Positions 13,966 through 36,948 of a stretch of 64,000 bases of DNA are shown piece after piece. Numbering within the stretch: position 1 is the first letter of the stretch; each line of letters starts with the position of its first letter. The notes beneath the pieces are model-generated. The model made no database searches. It was not told where the DNA came from and worked only from the letters and a program-made list of their open reading frames with translations. The stretch comes from Larus michahellis (Eukaryota; Chordata; Aves; Charadriiformes; Laridae). The stretch lies in NCBI RefSeq assembly GCF_964199755.1, contig NC_133898.1, positions 30,321,985 through 30,385,984 of the forward strand, given 5' to 3'. Both the position numbers and the translations under genes were made by a program.

Positions 13966-16900
13966 CCCTGCAGCCTAGTGACTTCAATTAATTTATCAGG
14001 ACCATCTGTGTTGTAATTTTTGTTGCTCAGCTTGCCTTTCTACATCTGTTTTTTGGCTGAATATTTCATGACACTTCATCATTTTCACTCATAGCACTAA
14101 AAATATGGGACTAATATTTGCTCAGTTAAGTTGCTCGGTTTAAGATAACCAGCAATTAAACAGGCCGCTGCACTTCTGATAAATGACTCTTCCTCCTGCA
14201 AGAAGGAAGCAACAACATTTTAAAAAATGTGTATTGGGTTTTGTGGTGCTGTTTATCTCTGATGCACAGAGGTCAAACCATCAGTGGTTCTGCCAGCTAC
14301 TATGTGCATGCTCTGAATCTCCAGCTTACATGATGTTTCAGAGAGAAGGATAATATGTCGTGGCTCGAAGGTTATTTGGTCATTGTGCTCTGGGTAGTCT
14401 ACATGAGCGCAAGTGTTTTTGCGGGCCATAGCTAACTACGCTCACTGCATCAGGGTTAAGGGTGCTCTGAAGTACACAAGGATCAGTGTACATCCAGCCT
14501 CTCTTCCCTGATCACAGTATATCAGAAGGAATAACCAGCTAAAGCTGACTGCACTGAGTGGGCAATGCATGCAGCAAAGAAGAAACATGTAGGTTTTTAC
14601 TTCCTTGAGCCATCGAGGTTAGGGGTACAGTGCTCCTAGCAGGTAACTCATTCCACCTCCCTACAGTGAAGAAAAAACATTTTCTATTGCTTTCCTAGAG
14701 TCCTTTGAAATGTTTACCTTGGGGGCTCATCCACGATAAATATTTGGCCATGACACAAATCTTTTATCTGAAGTCACTGCCTAATTTTCTTTCCTTAAAT
14801 TTCTTCCTTTACTCTAGCTAATAGTAATTTTAAGCAATCTTTTTCTGCTCCTGGCATTGTAGCACCCCATGATTCTGTTTTCTATGACTTCAGGATCTCC
14901 AGGTTTTACTAAACCATAGCAACTGTCATCTTCTTCTAAAAGAGGGAAAGTAGGCAAAGTAACAGGCCTGCCACTCAGGAGCTTGTATAAGGCGACAGGA
15001 GAAAGACTGTTCACTTGAGTAAGAGTAGTCCTTGCAATAGCATTACGGTGTGTTTATCCATGACAAAAGTCCTTGATGAAGTACAACCCTCTCCGCAACA
15101 GCCCTATGTAACAGGTTTTCCTGAGAAAGACCTGTATACCATGTTCTTCATCCAACTGTGCCCTGGAACACAATATCCAAGTATCTACCTCTTTTATTGA
15201 CCCAGGATACTATTTTTTGAATTGATTTTTTTAATCTTCTGGATTGGTGGTCCCTGATGGCATACCTGTTGGGTGAAGTCTCACTCGGCAGCAGCTGAAG
15301 TATCAAATCCAAGCATTTAAGCCTCGCTGGGCCCACGGCTCAGCAATAGCAAGTGGAGGGAGAAAGGGGCAGTTTGACAGTGAGGGGGGAGAGAAAGAGA
15401 TAGCCGCTAGAAGAGATACAGTAACATTGACAGTTTTTCTCAAATGAGCCTCAGCTACGAAAAGGCTGGGGACTGCTGCTAGACACTGAATGAACTTTCT
15501 CTTTTGCTCATAGTGCACTTCTGTGTGGGTGGGCTGACTGGATTTGAAGTAAACAGCAGGAAGACGATCTTCCCAGTGAATGAAAAACTGCTTTGCTGAG
15601 GGAAAACAAGCACTACAAAAATATGACAAATAGCTCTGAAAGTGGCACTTCTGTAAGGAACATTTTAAGCCTATGAAAAAGGCAATGTTCCCTCTGTGAG
15701 CCCCATTATATTCAATGACACACTTCACCAACTTAGCCAAAAACCAGCAGGCCCAATTATATTGGACTTTTGTCAGTGATTAAGTGAGATTATTCGCTTG
15801 TGGTTGGACCCATGCAGAAGACAGTGGCAGCATGATTGCTACCGATTTAAGAAGTCCATCTTCAGTGCCAGTGTCAGAAGTCGATGACTTTGACACTGAA
15901 ATATGAAGGCTCTGCACCTAACATCACAGGGGCTGCAGCTGTGGCATTAGTAATGCGCTCAGGTGAGTCAGGGCAGCACCTGATAAATCACGAAAAATCG
16001 CAGTCCCAAATGGACAGCACTACAAATTACAGTATGGCGAAACTTGATTGTCCTGGCATGTCTTGGAAAATGTACCGCTGAATAAAGCTTTACTCCATCT
16101 ATGTTATCAGAGTGCTGCTACTGAGCAACTGATGATGTGAAGGCTGACTGATCAGGTTAAGTCATACCAGTAAATAGTATAAGAATTCTTGGTTTCAACT
16201 GCTAAATAAGGTATAGGAAAGATGAATGATTTTTCCTTTGTGAGGCTTATAGATCTGCAAAGAATTGTTCCTGAAGATATTCGCTAGTCATCAGTGTCTC
16301 TGATTCATGGCAGGAATTTCCTGGGAATTCACTGCATTGAAAATATAACAACTCATTTACCTGGTAGCTAAGTATTTTCAAGATGGGGTTTGTTCTGCAT
16401 TAGTCAGAGTTGATGACTTTTGAAATAAGTTCAAATGGATGAAAATATAAAAGCCTTTAGCGACATAAGATGACTTTTAATTAAAGCTCAACAATCCCAC
16501 GTTGAGCAGAGCACACCCAGAATGTCATAAACCTCTGAAAACTAGGCAGTATGCTGGGCTGGACCTGAAGCTCAGGACAGACACATAATCCTCCACAAAT
16601 AATTAGAGCAGAAAATGCTTCTAATCTCTTTGTTAGTCTGGCTGTGTTATTTGATCTAATAATAAACTAGACATTAAAAAAAAAACCAACCTCCTCATAC
16701 ATTTTAATTTAGACTGCACTGGGCATCTTTTAACCTGTAATTGCTTAGCTGGTCTGGTTTGAAATTTAGGTTCCTCCTTCCCTCTGTTTTGACTTATGCA
16801 TGTACTGTACACATGTTTGTGGTGTGAAACGCCACTGTCCTCTGCCTGTGTAAGCACAGCGTAAACACCAAGGTGTCAGAATTTGGGCCCTAATTTATGA

Positions 16901-17287
16901 AAGCTTTTCAGCAGGGAGTTGATTGACTTTCCACCCACGCTTAGGTTTCACACGTCCTTGAGTGGCGCCAGCAGTCCATGTGCTCTCCTTAACCCAGGCC
17001 GCAGCTCTGCGACACCCCTGGTGCAGCTCAACGCCCCTTCAATTTGGCGGGGGTTTAAAGGCCAATGCCACTGGGGATGTTTTTGTGGATTTTTGCACTG
17101 CGGGAAGAGGCAGGGCGAGGAGCCAGGGACTCACAGAGGTCACTGCCACCACGTGTGGCTGGGACCACGAGCACGGCCCTGTCCCCCGAGCCGAGGCGTG
17201 GGGCCTGCTCCCTCACCGCCCACCGCCCGGGTAACCGCCTGTCTCTCAGGCTGTTCCAGGCCGGTTTTCACTCCTTTTCACCTCGCT

Positions 17288-17347
17288 GACCTCTCACTAA
17301 ACACAACTCTCCTCACAGACCTCTTACTAAACACAAATCACTTCTCA
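17288..17347. repeat. 30-bp tandem duplication
   Basis: Two adjacent 30-bp units (17,288-17,317 and 17,318-17,347) share GACCTCT, then ACTAAACACAA, and a similar tail. They differ at a few positions, so the duplication is not recent. Confidence 0.7.
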
Positions 17348-17499
17348 GGATTTCCAGAATCCACACACATTCTCACAGCCTCGTGGGCCCGGATGGACCC
17401 CTTCTACAAGAATGTGCTTAATCCCCAGATGAAATACAGCCCAGACAAAGTGCTACCCCGACACTGCCCGTCCCTCACCTTTGCAACAGCACAGCCCTC

Positions 17500-17523
17500 C
17501 CTCCTCCTCCTCCTCCTCCTCAC
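17500..17523. repeat. (CTC)n trinucleotide microsatellite
   Basis: About seven consecutive CTC units in the GC-rich approach to the CpG island. Confidence 0.85.
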
Positions 17524-17707
17524 CTCCCCCATGCCTTTCCAGCTCCTCGGCCTTCTTCGCCCCTCCAAACCCAGTCGAAACCTATGTGGCTTCTGTGACT
17601 GAAGCCCCTCGCCCAACTGTAGCTATTACTGAACGCCCTGGCGATTTATAAATTTAAAAAGATGTGCCGTTATTTTTCGGTACACATTTAATCTATAGAG
17701 GTAAGTC

Positions 17708-17724
17708 GGGGGGGGGGGGGGGGG
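17708..17724 (+). repeat. 17-base poly-G run
   Basis: Seventeen consecutive G residues sit just inside the CpG island, upstream of the inferred RD3 first exon. Such a run can form a G-quadruplex and is also prone to length error in assembly. Confidence 0.9.
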
Positions 17725-17804
17725 CAGGTGTCGGCGCCGTGCCGGGGCCTGGTGCCGGGTCCGATCGGAGCGCGCCGCCTCCGGGGCTGAAAGGGTTTAG
17801 CGTA

Positions 17805-17818
17805 GTCGCTATGGCAAC
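17805..17818 (+). promoter_or_regulatory. X-box-like site in the CpG island
   Basis: GTCGCTATGGCAAC has one perfect X-box half (GGCAAC) and one imperfect half. It is the third RFX-like sequence in the 8 kb on and before the probable RD3 promoter. Confidence 0.35.
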
Positions 17819-18009
17819 AGCGGCAGCCGGCGGCTGGGGAGGGGGAGCGGCGGGCGCGCCTCCGCCCGCCTGAAGCTGGCGGCAGCGGGCGGCCGGCGTT
17901 GGCTCCGCTCAACTTCGGCGAAGGGGCCGGCGTCGAGGCGGCGCTACACCGGCGCGGCCAGCGGCCGCTCGCCTCAGCGTCGGCGGCGGGACGGGCGCGG
18001 GTGGCCGCG

Positions 18010-27886
<9,877 letters not shown>

Positions 27887-28149
27887 TGACATGTGAGGAA
27901 GGAACGAGAGTTGTTACGATCAACAGAACAAAAACTTGGCATCCTGTATCATAAGTCATGGGACAGTGTCTTTGTGGAAGAAGGGAAATCTACTGTTATA
28001 AGTCAGTTTAACATGGTATCATTTCCTCCAAAAAGTTACTAAATGGCTTTTTCCTCTGAGACTGGCTTGAGTACTTTATGCTTCTGAGCAGCCAGAGAAG
28101 CTTTATCTTGCCTGATTAACATTTAACATTTCAGTAGTGATGCTTTTGC

Positions 28150-28350
28150 TTCAGTCTTTAGAATCTTAGAATAATTGAGGTTTAAAAGGACCTCTGGTAC
28201 ATACTTCAACCTCCTACTCAGAATAAGGCCAACTTCAAAGTTAGATCAGGTTGCTCAGGGTCTTGTCCTATCCATGCTTGAATATCTCAAAGGGTGGAAA
28301 CTGCATAGCCTCTGAACAACTTGCTTTGCTGTTTATCCACTCTCATAGGA
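28150..28350 (-). repeat. Old CR1 LINE 3' end
   Basis: Read on the plus strand, the stretch follows the reverse complement of the CR1 3' tail: an AGAATCttAGAAT terminus, 'AAAAGGACCTCTGG', 'CAGGTTGCTCAGGGTC' and 'TTGAATATCTC'. Many substitutions show great age. The CR1 3' end points left, so the copy is on the minus strand, antisense to RD3. Confidence 0.8.
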
Positions 28351-31300
28351 GCCTTCCTTCCTTGATTTAAGCTGTGCAGCAGGTCTATTGAGGCACTCGT
28401 TCCTAGTGTCCAGACTAGCCAAAAGGTACTATTTTATTTTTTTTAGCCTGTGAGCCACATATTCCCAGAGAAATTCTCCCTCCCCTATCTTCCCTCCACA
28501 GCCTTGAGGTGGAGCAGGATGCAGGTAGGGCATGCAGTTGGCTTGAACAGCTGCTTCTGCCCTCTGCAGTGTAAATGTAGATATAGCCTCTTGGACTTGT
28601 GTTTGAGCCTTTCAAGTGCTAGACATAGGGTTGCTGCTTGCCAGTTGAGTAACCTTCTGTGAGAATGCCTTCAGAAATAGATCGAAGCCTGCTGTAGCTT
28701 CCAAACTGGAAGGGAGGGAGGTGACTCTTCCTTTGAGGAGGAAGGGGGCTCTTCTATGTTAAACCCTCTCACTTAGCACAGTGCAAGTAAGGAGTAGTGA
28801 CTCTGAAGTCCACCTTAGCCAAAGCAAAATTGCGAAACAGGACTTTATAATCCACTTCCCCTGTTCCAACGTGTTCTTCACCTGGGATTAGAAAGAAGAC
28901 AGTCCGGGCAGGCCATATGCAATGGGGTGCTCAGCACCCTGCAGTCCCTCACTGCATATGCTGGCACCTGTTTTCCCTTGAACAACTGAATCTACAGCTC
29001 TTCAACTACAACCGTAAGAGGGCTGGAAATAGCTGGTTCTCTGTCTTACAGTGGGGGTGGCCAGGAAAGGATGCCAAAGCTACCTCTCTAGCTCCCATCT
29101 TGCCTGGGGCTGAACCTTGGAAGCAAGCTGGCACAGGGCTTTGGGTTTTGTGGATGTTGCCACGGTGGCAGAATCAGGGATTTGTGATCGGTCAGTGGCC
29201 AACGTCTCTCCAGTGAAAGTTTGCTGGAAACAGCACCTGCCTTGTATTTGTGTAACTCCGAGCTATGCTGTAAACAAGCCACTACAAACCCCTTGGGGTT
29301 CAGAGTTATTTTCACCATCCCCAGGGCCACTGAGCAAGGCTTGTCTGGCAAATAGGTTATTTCCATGAGAGCAGGCTTCAGTCGCTGGAGTTGGGAGGCC
29401 CCAAGGTTCATCAACTCCTTCAGAACAGAGTATTAAGCCTCTGAGCCATATGCAACTTGCTGCTGCTGCTCTGCTTTTTTTTTTTTTTAAACTGAGATTA
29501 TGCAAGATGCGTGATTTCAGTGCAGCTTGTAGTGGTTGTTCACTGTTCAGGATTCAGCATACTGTTGACAGTAGATAAACATACTCAGCAACATTGGTGA
29601 GCTCTATGTGGGCATAACTGAAAAAAGATAAAACCATCCTCTTAAAAATCCTCTTATAAATTGCTATTACAGGCTATCAAAAATCGTATTAAAGTATGAT
29701 TCAAGAAGTGGCATGTTTTTGTTTGTTCCATACTATGCAGTTTGCATGGTTAGCGGAGCCACATTAAAAAAATGAGGGTTGCATAACCTTTGTTGGTTCA
29801 ATTCCATGATTGAGAAGGGAATGTCATAGCCACAAAAATGGCAGAATTGGATTGGGTTAAAGGTCTGTTTGATCTGATGTGCATTCTGTATGAAACAGTG
29901 GCCAGTAGCATCAGTGTAAGGAAAAGAGAAAGAACAAGGCAAGCAAATATAACAGTATGGACAATTACAGTATGTTGTATACAGCCTCCAACTTACTGTG
30001 CCTTGTAACTCGGAGACTTTTGGAGCCAGAAGTGGTCCTTCTCTCCATAATTGCCCTACAGGGATTTTTCTTCCTGTAGTTTGTTCAGGTTGTGGGGTTT
30101 TGCTTTTCTTTTTTGAACTCATGTAAACCTTTAGCATTTGTGGCACCCCTTGGCAGAGCTCCACATCTGAACTACAACTCTGCTGTAGAAAACTGTATTT
30201 TGCATGTCTCAAACTAACATGTACTAGTTTTATTCGATAATCTCTTCTTTTTGTGTTGGAAATGTGAACAGTTGACCCCTCTTCTTTTCTACCTTCTAAC
30301 TGAGAGCCCTGTGGTTCAGAAATCTTCATCGCTGACATGGAAACAATGAAAAAGAATGGGGCTTGCCACGCTAGGACCTGAAAATGTACAGAGAAATAAG
30401 GAGCATGCAATCTAACTAAAAGCTAAATTGGATAAATGCTCCTCTAAGAAAGTGAGATAACATGGAAACTTCCTCAAAATTGCAGAAGATGAGTATAATA
30501 GGAATTCAACTGAAATCTTCACGTTGACAGTGAAGTACTTTAATCACAAGATCACTGCACTGCCTCTTGTATACCCTGTGACTTTCTAATATGTAGTAAC
30601 TTTTAAAAATAACTTCCATCCCCCCCAAAAGAGTCTACAGGCTTGCATTTGGAAATTCAAATGCAGAGCATGTACCTTACTGAAACCCTTGGTTGCGTCT
30701 GAAATACTAAACTTCATCCTTCCCTTTCCATCTTAGACATTTGAAAAGCTGAAGTCCTTTTTGTTGTACTCAACAAGCATGTAATACTTAAATAACACAA
30801 GCGGAAGGCATCTTGCAGGACTGCAGAGTTTGTTTTGTTTGTGTCATTCAAGGTCTCCTTCTTTGTGAGATGCAAAGCCAGAACAAAACATTTTTGTATG
30901 AGTTGTCAGAGATGCCACTTTATTCTCCAAAGGTCTAAATGGTTACCCAAATTGTCTTTTTCTGTGGCTACAGTCACATCTGTTGGGAGGCAGAGTTTCT
31001 ATAGATTTGTTTCTTCAGATGTGGAGGAGGCTGGAAAAGAGCACTTCTTAAATGGCAGGGTTTTTTTCAGATCCAGTTTGCCTGTTTTGTATTTTGGGTC
31101 AATAGAAACTTTTCTTTGAGCCTCTTGAAATTCTGAAGGCTTCAAGTACACTGCAAATATCATCAGATATCTGGAGACTCTGATTCACCTCATACCAATA
31201 AAACTGTTGTATTCAGGTGTAACTTAGCTTTAGGTTACTGGGCTAGAGATCACTGACTATATTTAAAATTAAATCCTGGAGCCATTTGAAGGAAATTGTA

Positions 31301-34300
31301 GTGATTCTGGTGAGGCCCTTAGGACCTAACTGCCACGATTAAACAGAATGAGTAGACTAGTAGCCTGCTAATACAGAATGCTACATTTTTGCCATCTTTA
31401 CTCAGAGCTTTATGTCTAATCAGAGATAGTTATAGTCTGTGTCATTTCTTTCGGTTTCAGCAAAAGTGAAACAGTGAGTTTATGTCCTTCTCTGCCCAGA
31501 GAGAAACAAGGAAAAACCTTAATACAGAAATGTAAACCTGCATTTTGGTGATCTGAGATGTTATTAATACCACCGGCTAAGGACCGTAATTTTCTAAGGA
31601 TTGTGTATAGCTGAAGTGGACTTCCTAGTATGCTTGAATGTAAGCCAAATGACTAAAATCAGAATGGATTTATTTACAATTATGAGCTTAAGTTTGAGGT
31701 GAGGTGACGTGAGTGTTGCAGTTAGTGTGAATGCTATAGTTCTTTGGTAGTCAAGTAGCCTTCTCTAGCAAAGCTGTTCATAGCTTTACAATATAGCCAG
31801 AATTCCTGCTCAAAATATAGATTCAGGACTCAGCAGCTAATTAGCACTAAGCACCCCACATTTTCTTTGAATGACTAAATCTACTTAGAGGTCACAGTTC
31901 AGACAGGCACTCAGGAATACAGTGAACTATAAGCATATTGTTTAAGTCTATGGACTTGCATTGGATTTAACGTCTTTAAAGTTCAGGCTGTACTTAGGAA
32001 ACCTATAGAACTGGGGACCTACAGAATAACAGGCAGGTGACAGTGCTTTAAGAAAAGCAGTGCCAGCATGAGCCAAGCACAGCCAGATACTTAAAATCTA
32101 ATGGCTGTATGAGGAAACGGAAAGGTCACAATTTAAAGAACAGATTTGTTTGAACTGTGATTACAACACAGCCTGGACTGGGGGACGTGCTCGTCCCTAT
32201 GTGTGCATATGCATGCTCCCCAGGCTTCTGTGCTGGCTCAAGGTGAGTTTTGTTGACAGTCACGTCTAAGACTGCGTGACTTGCATAACATATTACAGGC
32301 TAGCTACCAGTAGTATCATAACTTGTTTCACAAATAAGATAGATAGGTATACTTTTCTGATGAGTAAGGAAGCCCTGCTGAGGGATTTCTAGATATAGCT
32401 GTGCCGTGGCCTAGTTTTGAACTATTCCATGCAAAAGTGTAAGGGCGTTCACCTGTGCTTGAAGATAGGTGAGCTTTTTGTGCAATTTTGTGGGCTTGAT
32501 TCCACCGAGCAGCTTTGTGTGGAGTTTGTTTCGCAGGATACAAGCCTGTATTCCTTGACTGCAGTGGTTTTACTGTTTTTATACGTTGCAGAGAGCAGAC
32601 TGCTGGATCATCCAGCACATCAACTGGCTTTCATTGATAGCTGGGGAAGATGGCTTCAATTATGTGTAGGTGGCTGTAGCAAACATCATCTATTTTCTGA
32701 CACAGACTGGTTTAGCCAGACCTCAGCCGCTGATAAACTGTCCATCCTTTCTGCTGAGAAATATTTGTGGCACGCACACCTTTTGTTGTGCATACGTGGG
32801 CTGTCCCTTATACGAATGTGCTGGTGCTGAACCTACGTGGGCATTAATAAAAGGACAAAGTTAGCTCGTCCTGCTGGGGGAGAGGAAAAGTCCCCCTTTC
32901 CCTTCTCCACCTGAATGCCTTTGGGTGACTGGCAGACAGACTGTTGGATTGCTTTCCCTTTGTTTCTTAGACCTGCTCAAATCCACAGGAAGTAGTTTTT
33001 GTGTTGGTCCTGAAAAGTCAGAGGCAAATCTTAACAGCAAAAGCAGAGTTCACAAAATAATTCTTGCTGCCATAGCTAAGGAGAGTGCAAACAGGCAGAC
33101 AGCTGTGAAGGTGGAAAGCTACAATGGTTTTAGAAAACTATTTCAGCTAGATGAGTTGGGAGTGTTATTAGCAACACAGGGCATTAGCATTAGAGCTCTG
33201 CACTCAGGGGGAAAATTTGCCATCGTACCACCCATTTTCCCTCTTGTTCCCAGAGCCAGTCACTGGTCCAGCCTGACACACGCTGCCACCTGCTCTGGAG
33301 CCACAATCCAGCAGTGTGACACACAACGTCTAAAACTGGAGGCAGTGATGAGGCCTTTTGAGTGCACAATTTCCAATAGAAAAGAAGAGGATGTACTGAT
33401 AGATATATACAATGTGCCAGCATCTCTTTTTAAAATACACATGGAGATAAAATAACGGAATGACTCATTCAGTTCACCTCTGCAATAAAAGTCCTTTGAA
33501 GGTGCTTTCCCTGGTATAATAATAATAATAATGTTACGAAGACTTAGGTTTCGATGGACTCATCTGTCTCTGGTTCTGACTAGGATAAAGCGAAAAGCAT
33601 ATTTATTGTGAAAATTGTATTTTTGGCTCGATGATGCAACTGAAGTGCCTCCTCAGAAGGGAGAATGGATGTTTGCAATATACAGCAAATCTGTTACTGC
33701 TGTTAGGTGCTAAACCTCAGCAAGACCTAGTCTCTTGCTCTTACAGGCCCTGCACAATTCAGTTTAGCATCATTGTGTAAGTACTTATGACCAGTGTGAA
33801 CTACAGTGCCTCAGAAGCTTTTTGCACCCAAATGTTCAAAGTTTAGAGGGTTTTTTGGGAGGGTGGTAGGGGGTGGAGGAAGGAGATTAGGAATTCATCC
33901 AAAGCAATTGAAATATTTAAGGAATATCTTGGTGACTTTGGTAGGTATTGTGTCAAACCCCTCTTGCTTGACCCTGAAAAGGACTGGTGCTGATACTGAG
34001 GTTCCTCAGCATGCAGTACTGGTGTGGCCACAGCTGTACACATAGCTGCCAACACTTGCTGTGAGAGAAGCACACTGAAATATCTGGCATAAAGCATGAT
34101 GTTAAGGTGTATGTCCAATACCAGGCTTACTCCACAGTAAGAGTCAAAAGGATACATGTACAGAGTCTTTTGTTTTATGTCTGTTTTTTTTTCTGTCCTT
34201 ATTATCTTGGGTACCTTTTGGTACACCATTAAGCAGTGCAATTCCATAGTGCACTAAACTTGTTACATTCCTAGGGCTTATTAAAAAAACAAGAGGCAGA

Positions 34301-34654
34301 ATCTTATTCTATCAGCTTCTGCTGTATTAGGCTTTTTTAAATGCAATCCTACTGTTTTCCATCCTTGTTCAGTTCTGTTGCAGAAAAATATGAAAATGCT
34401 TACAGACCTTATACACTTTACTTTCCACTAAGTATAAATACCTGGATTTTGGTGAAGTACTAGTTTAGCTCTGTGTCTGCTTGTAGATATAATTTCTATG
34501 TTAAGAACTGAATATTTATTAGAAGAGTAGCCATATTACCATCTGTCATAAACACATACTATTACAGAACAACTAGAATCTCTATGTGACCAGAGTGTGA
34601 GCCTTGGGAGTGGATCCCACACTCTCCAGACTGGAGACCAAATCACCCAACAAG

Positions 34655-34790
34655 GTGTCAGGAACGGTGCATTCTCTTCTTGGCTCAGCCAGTGACCCAC
34701 TCAGTGACTTCGAGAAAACTATCCTGCTCTGCATCTCATCTTCCTCACCTGAAAAATAAACAGTGGCAATTCTTCACTTCTCTGGTGTTA
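34655..34790 (+). repeat. MIR-like SINE relic
   Basis: The order 'CAGTGACTTCGAGAAAACTA', 'CTCTGCATCTCATCTTCCTC' and 'ACCTGAAAAATAAACAGTGG' tracks the MIR core, which in consensus reads GTGACCTTGGGCAAGT, CTCTGTGCCTCAGTTTCCTC, ATCTGTAAAATGGGG. Such relics are ancient and sparse in birds. Confidence 0.5.
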
Positions 34791-35550
34791 AGCTAGCTTA
34801 ATTATATGTCAAAAAAACCCCATTTTGAAATCTCTGCTGAGAAGGCACTGGAGTAATTCACAGTTGTCTAATCAGTTACGGCATCGTGCTGCCAATCAAG
34901 GTGTTCTCAGATAAGCCAGTCCATTATCTTACAGAAAGCCACAGAAGGATGAAACAGCACTTCACTGAAATTTAAATATTGAGAGACTATCCAACGTATA
35001 ACAAAGGACAGTTTTACAGACAGTTTTACAGGATTTTTGTTTGTCTAGTGGACATTGGGTAATGCAATGGGGGATGAGAACTGGAAACAGGGGAAGTCTA
35101 CTGGGACTTTCCCTGGTTTATCCTCAGCTTCTGGAAAGCAGCAGTTCAGGGACTACTTGAACAGAGATTTGCATTTGGACAATCATGTTTAATCAGCAGT
35201 GATGGGGCCATTTTCCACAAACTTGTCTAATAATTTTGTTTCTTAAGCTATTGATAGCACTAAGTTTTGACTTAATAGGTGTTCTGTGAAAAAAGCACTT
35301 CCTTCGGTTTCAAACTTGCCACCTTTTAGCTTTGTTTGCTGCTCCTTATTATTTCTTGTGCTTATAAGAAACGGTGATTCATTGCTTCCTTACATTCTCT
35401 GGCTTGCTTGTGACTTTAGAGACCTTGAGCATATCTTCACGGCCCCTCCCTGTTGTTCCCTTCAGTCCAGGGAGTCCCATTTTGCAGGAGAGTGAAACTT
35501 CCAAGCCTAGAGCAGTGACTTGGCAGCCATCCCTAATTTGATGTTTTTAA

Positions 35551-35877
<327 letters not shown>

Positions 35878-36925
35878 CTCTATACTGAACAAGGTTTTTA
35901 GACATCAATCTTTCAAAAACCCAGTTAACCCTTTTTTAGCTCTACTGTCTCTTCTTTGTTCCAAATCTCTCTTCCTCCCTGTCTCTCTTGGAAGCTGTGT
36001 CCATAGTAACGGCTGCTGATGCCCGCGGTGTGTGACACAATTTATTACCAACCATGCTAGCCTTTCCTTTAATTTAGTAGCTATTCAGTAACCTTAAGGG
36101 CAAGGCTTACCTCCTATCTCATTTTTATTACTGCTTTCTTGTGGAAAATGAATTAGTTTTGTGATGTCTGTCTTCTCCTTTCACCCTGCCCCAGCCTGGA
36201 TGTAGTTACCTATAAAAGCTTTTGGCCCAAGCTAGTGAGAGCTGCTGGCTGGAGAAATCTTGCTGAAAGCAAGACAGCCACTTACATGAGTAAGGCTTGC
36301 AGGATCAGGCCTGCGAGTTAAAGCTACTATCTGATTTGGAACTGAACTTCCTTTCCCAACTAATAACCTTCCTCAGTGCTACAGGAAACTTCACAGGTAA
36401 CCTCAGCACTGCTCTTGATCAGCTTTTTGCTGACAATTGGCAATCCAACCTGAGTAGAAACACACCCAGTTTTTTTGAGATGAAAGACCAATGTTATTCC
36501 ACAGCAACCAGTTTATGCATGCTCAGGTTTCTTGGGTATTTTCTCTTTTGTGCAGGCAGAACCCCCTGAACCTTGTACCTGCAGAGTAGATAGCAATTTA
36601 ACAACCTGCTGTATAGATATACAGGTGGATACATCAGTGCTGTGACAAATGCTGTTCTTGGTCCTCAGTGTTCTGTGTTGCTGAGGTAAGTGCTCCACCC
36701 TGCATCCCAGTAACAAGTCAGTGGGCTGAAATGACTGTTTATGGCTAAGCCTGAAAGAGTACCAGAGTACAGTATCAATGTATAGAGAAGGTACGGTGAA
36801 GGGAATTGGCACTCATCTACAGGGCTCTTTGTACAGCTGCTTTGAGTGACTGAAGGGTTCTGGTAGGTGAAGTTTTGTTCCCTCAGTCTTCTCATGAGTG
36901 CTCAGAAGACAGCTTTCCAGTCCCT

Positions 36926-36948
36926 CTCACAGGCCGTTGGCCTGTGAG
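36926..36948 (+). repeat. GC-rich hairpin in the RD3 3' UTR
   Basis: CTCACAGGCC and GGCCTGTGAG form a perfect 10-bp stem around the loop GTT. In RNA this would be very stable. It is not followed by a U-run. Confidence 0.8.

Larger units (their letters stand above)
9531..17640. other. Intergenic stretch upstream of the CpG island
   Basis: No gene is recognised. The longest frames (145 codons on the minus strand at 15,303-15,740 and 227 codons on the plus strand at 16,919-17,602) resemble no family I know, and the second lies in GC-rich DNA where stops are rare. Within the stretch are two X-box sequences and a candidate regulatory block, listed separately, plus a short tandem duplication and a CTC repeat near 17.3-17.5 kb. 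Confidence 0.55.

Noticed and set aside
15303-15740. 145-codon minus-strand frame
   Set aside because: No family resemblance and no splice or promoter context. Length is within chance for 64 kb in six frames.
1-17600. Exons of SLC30A1, expected next to RD3 by synteny
   Set aside because: No frame shows its transmembrane or His-rich sequence, so it must lie outside the window if present.
16919-17602. 227-codon plus-strand open frame
   Set aside because: It lies in GC-rich, CTC-repeat-containing DNA where stops are rare. It has no family resemblance and overlaps several other frames of similar length.
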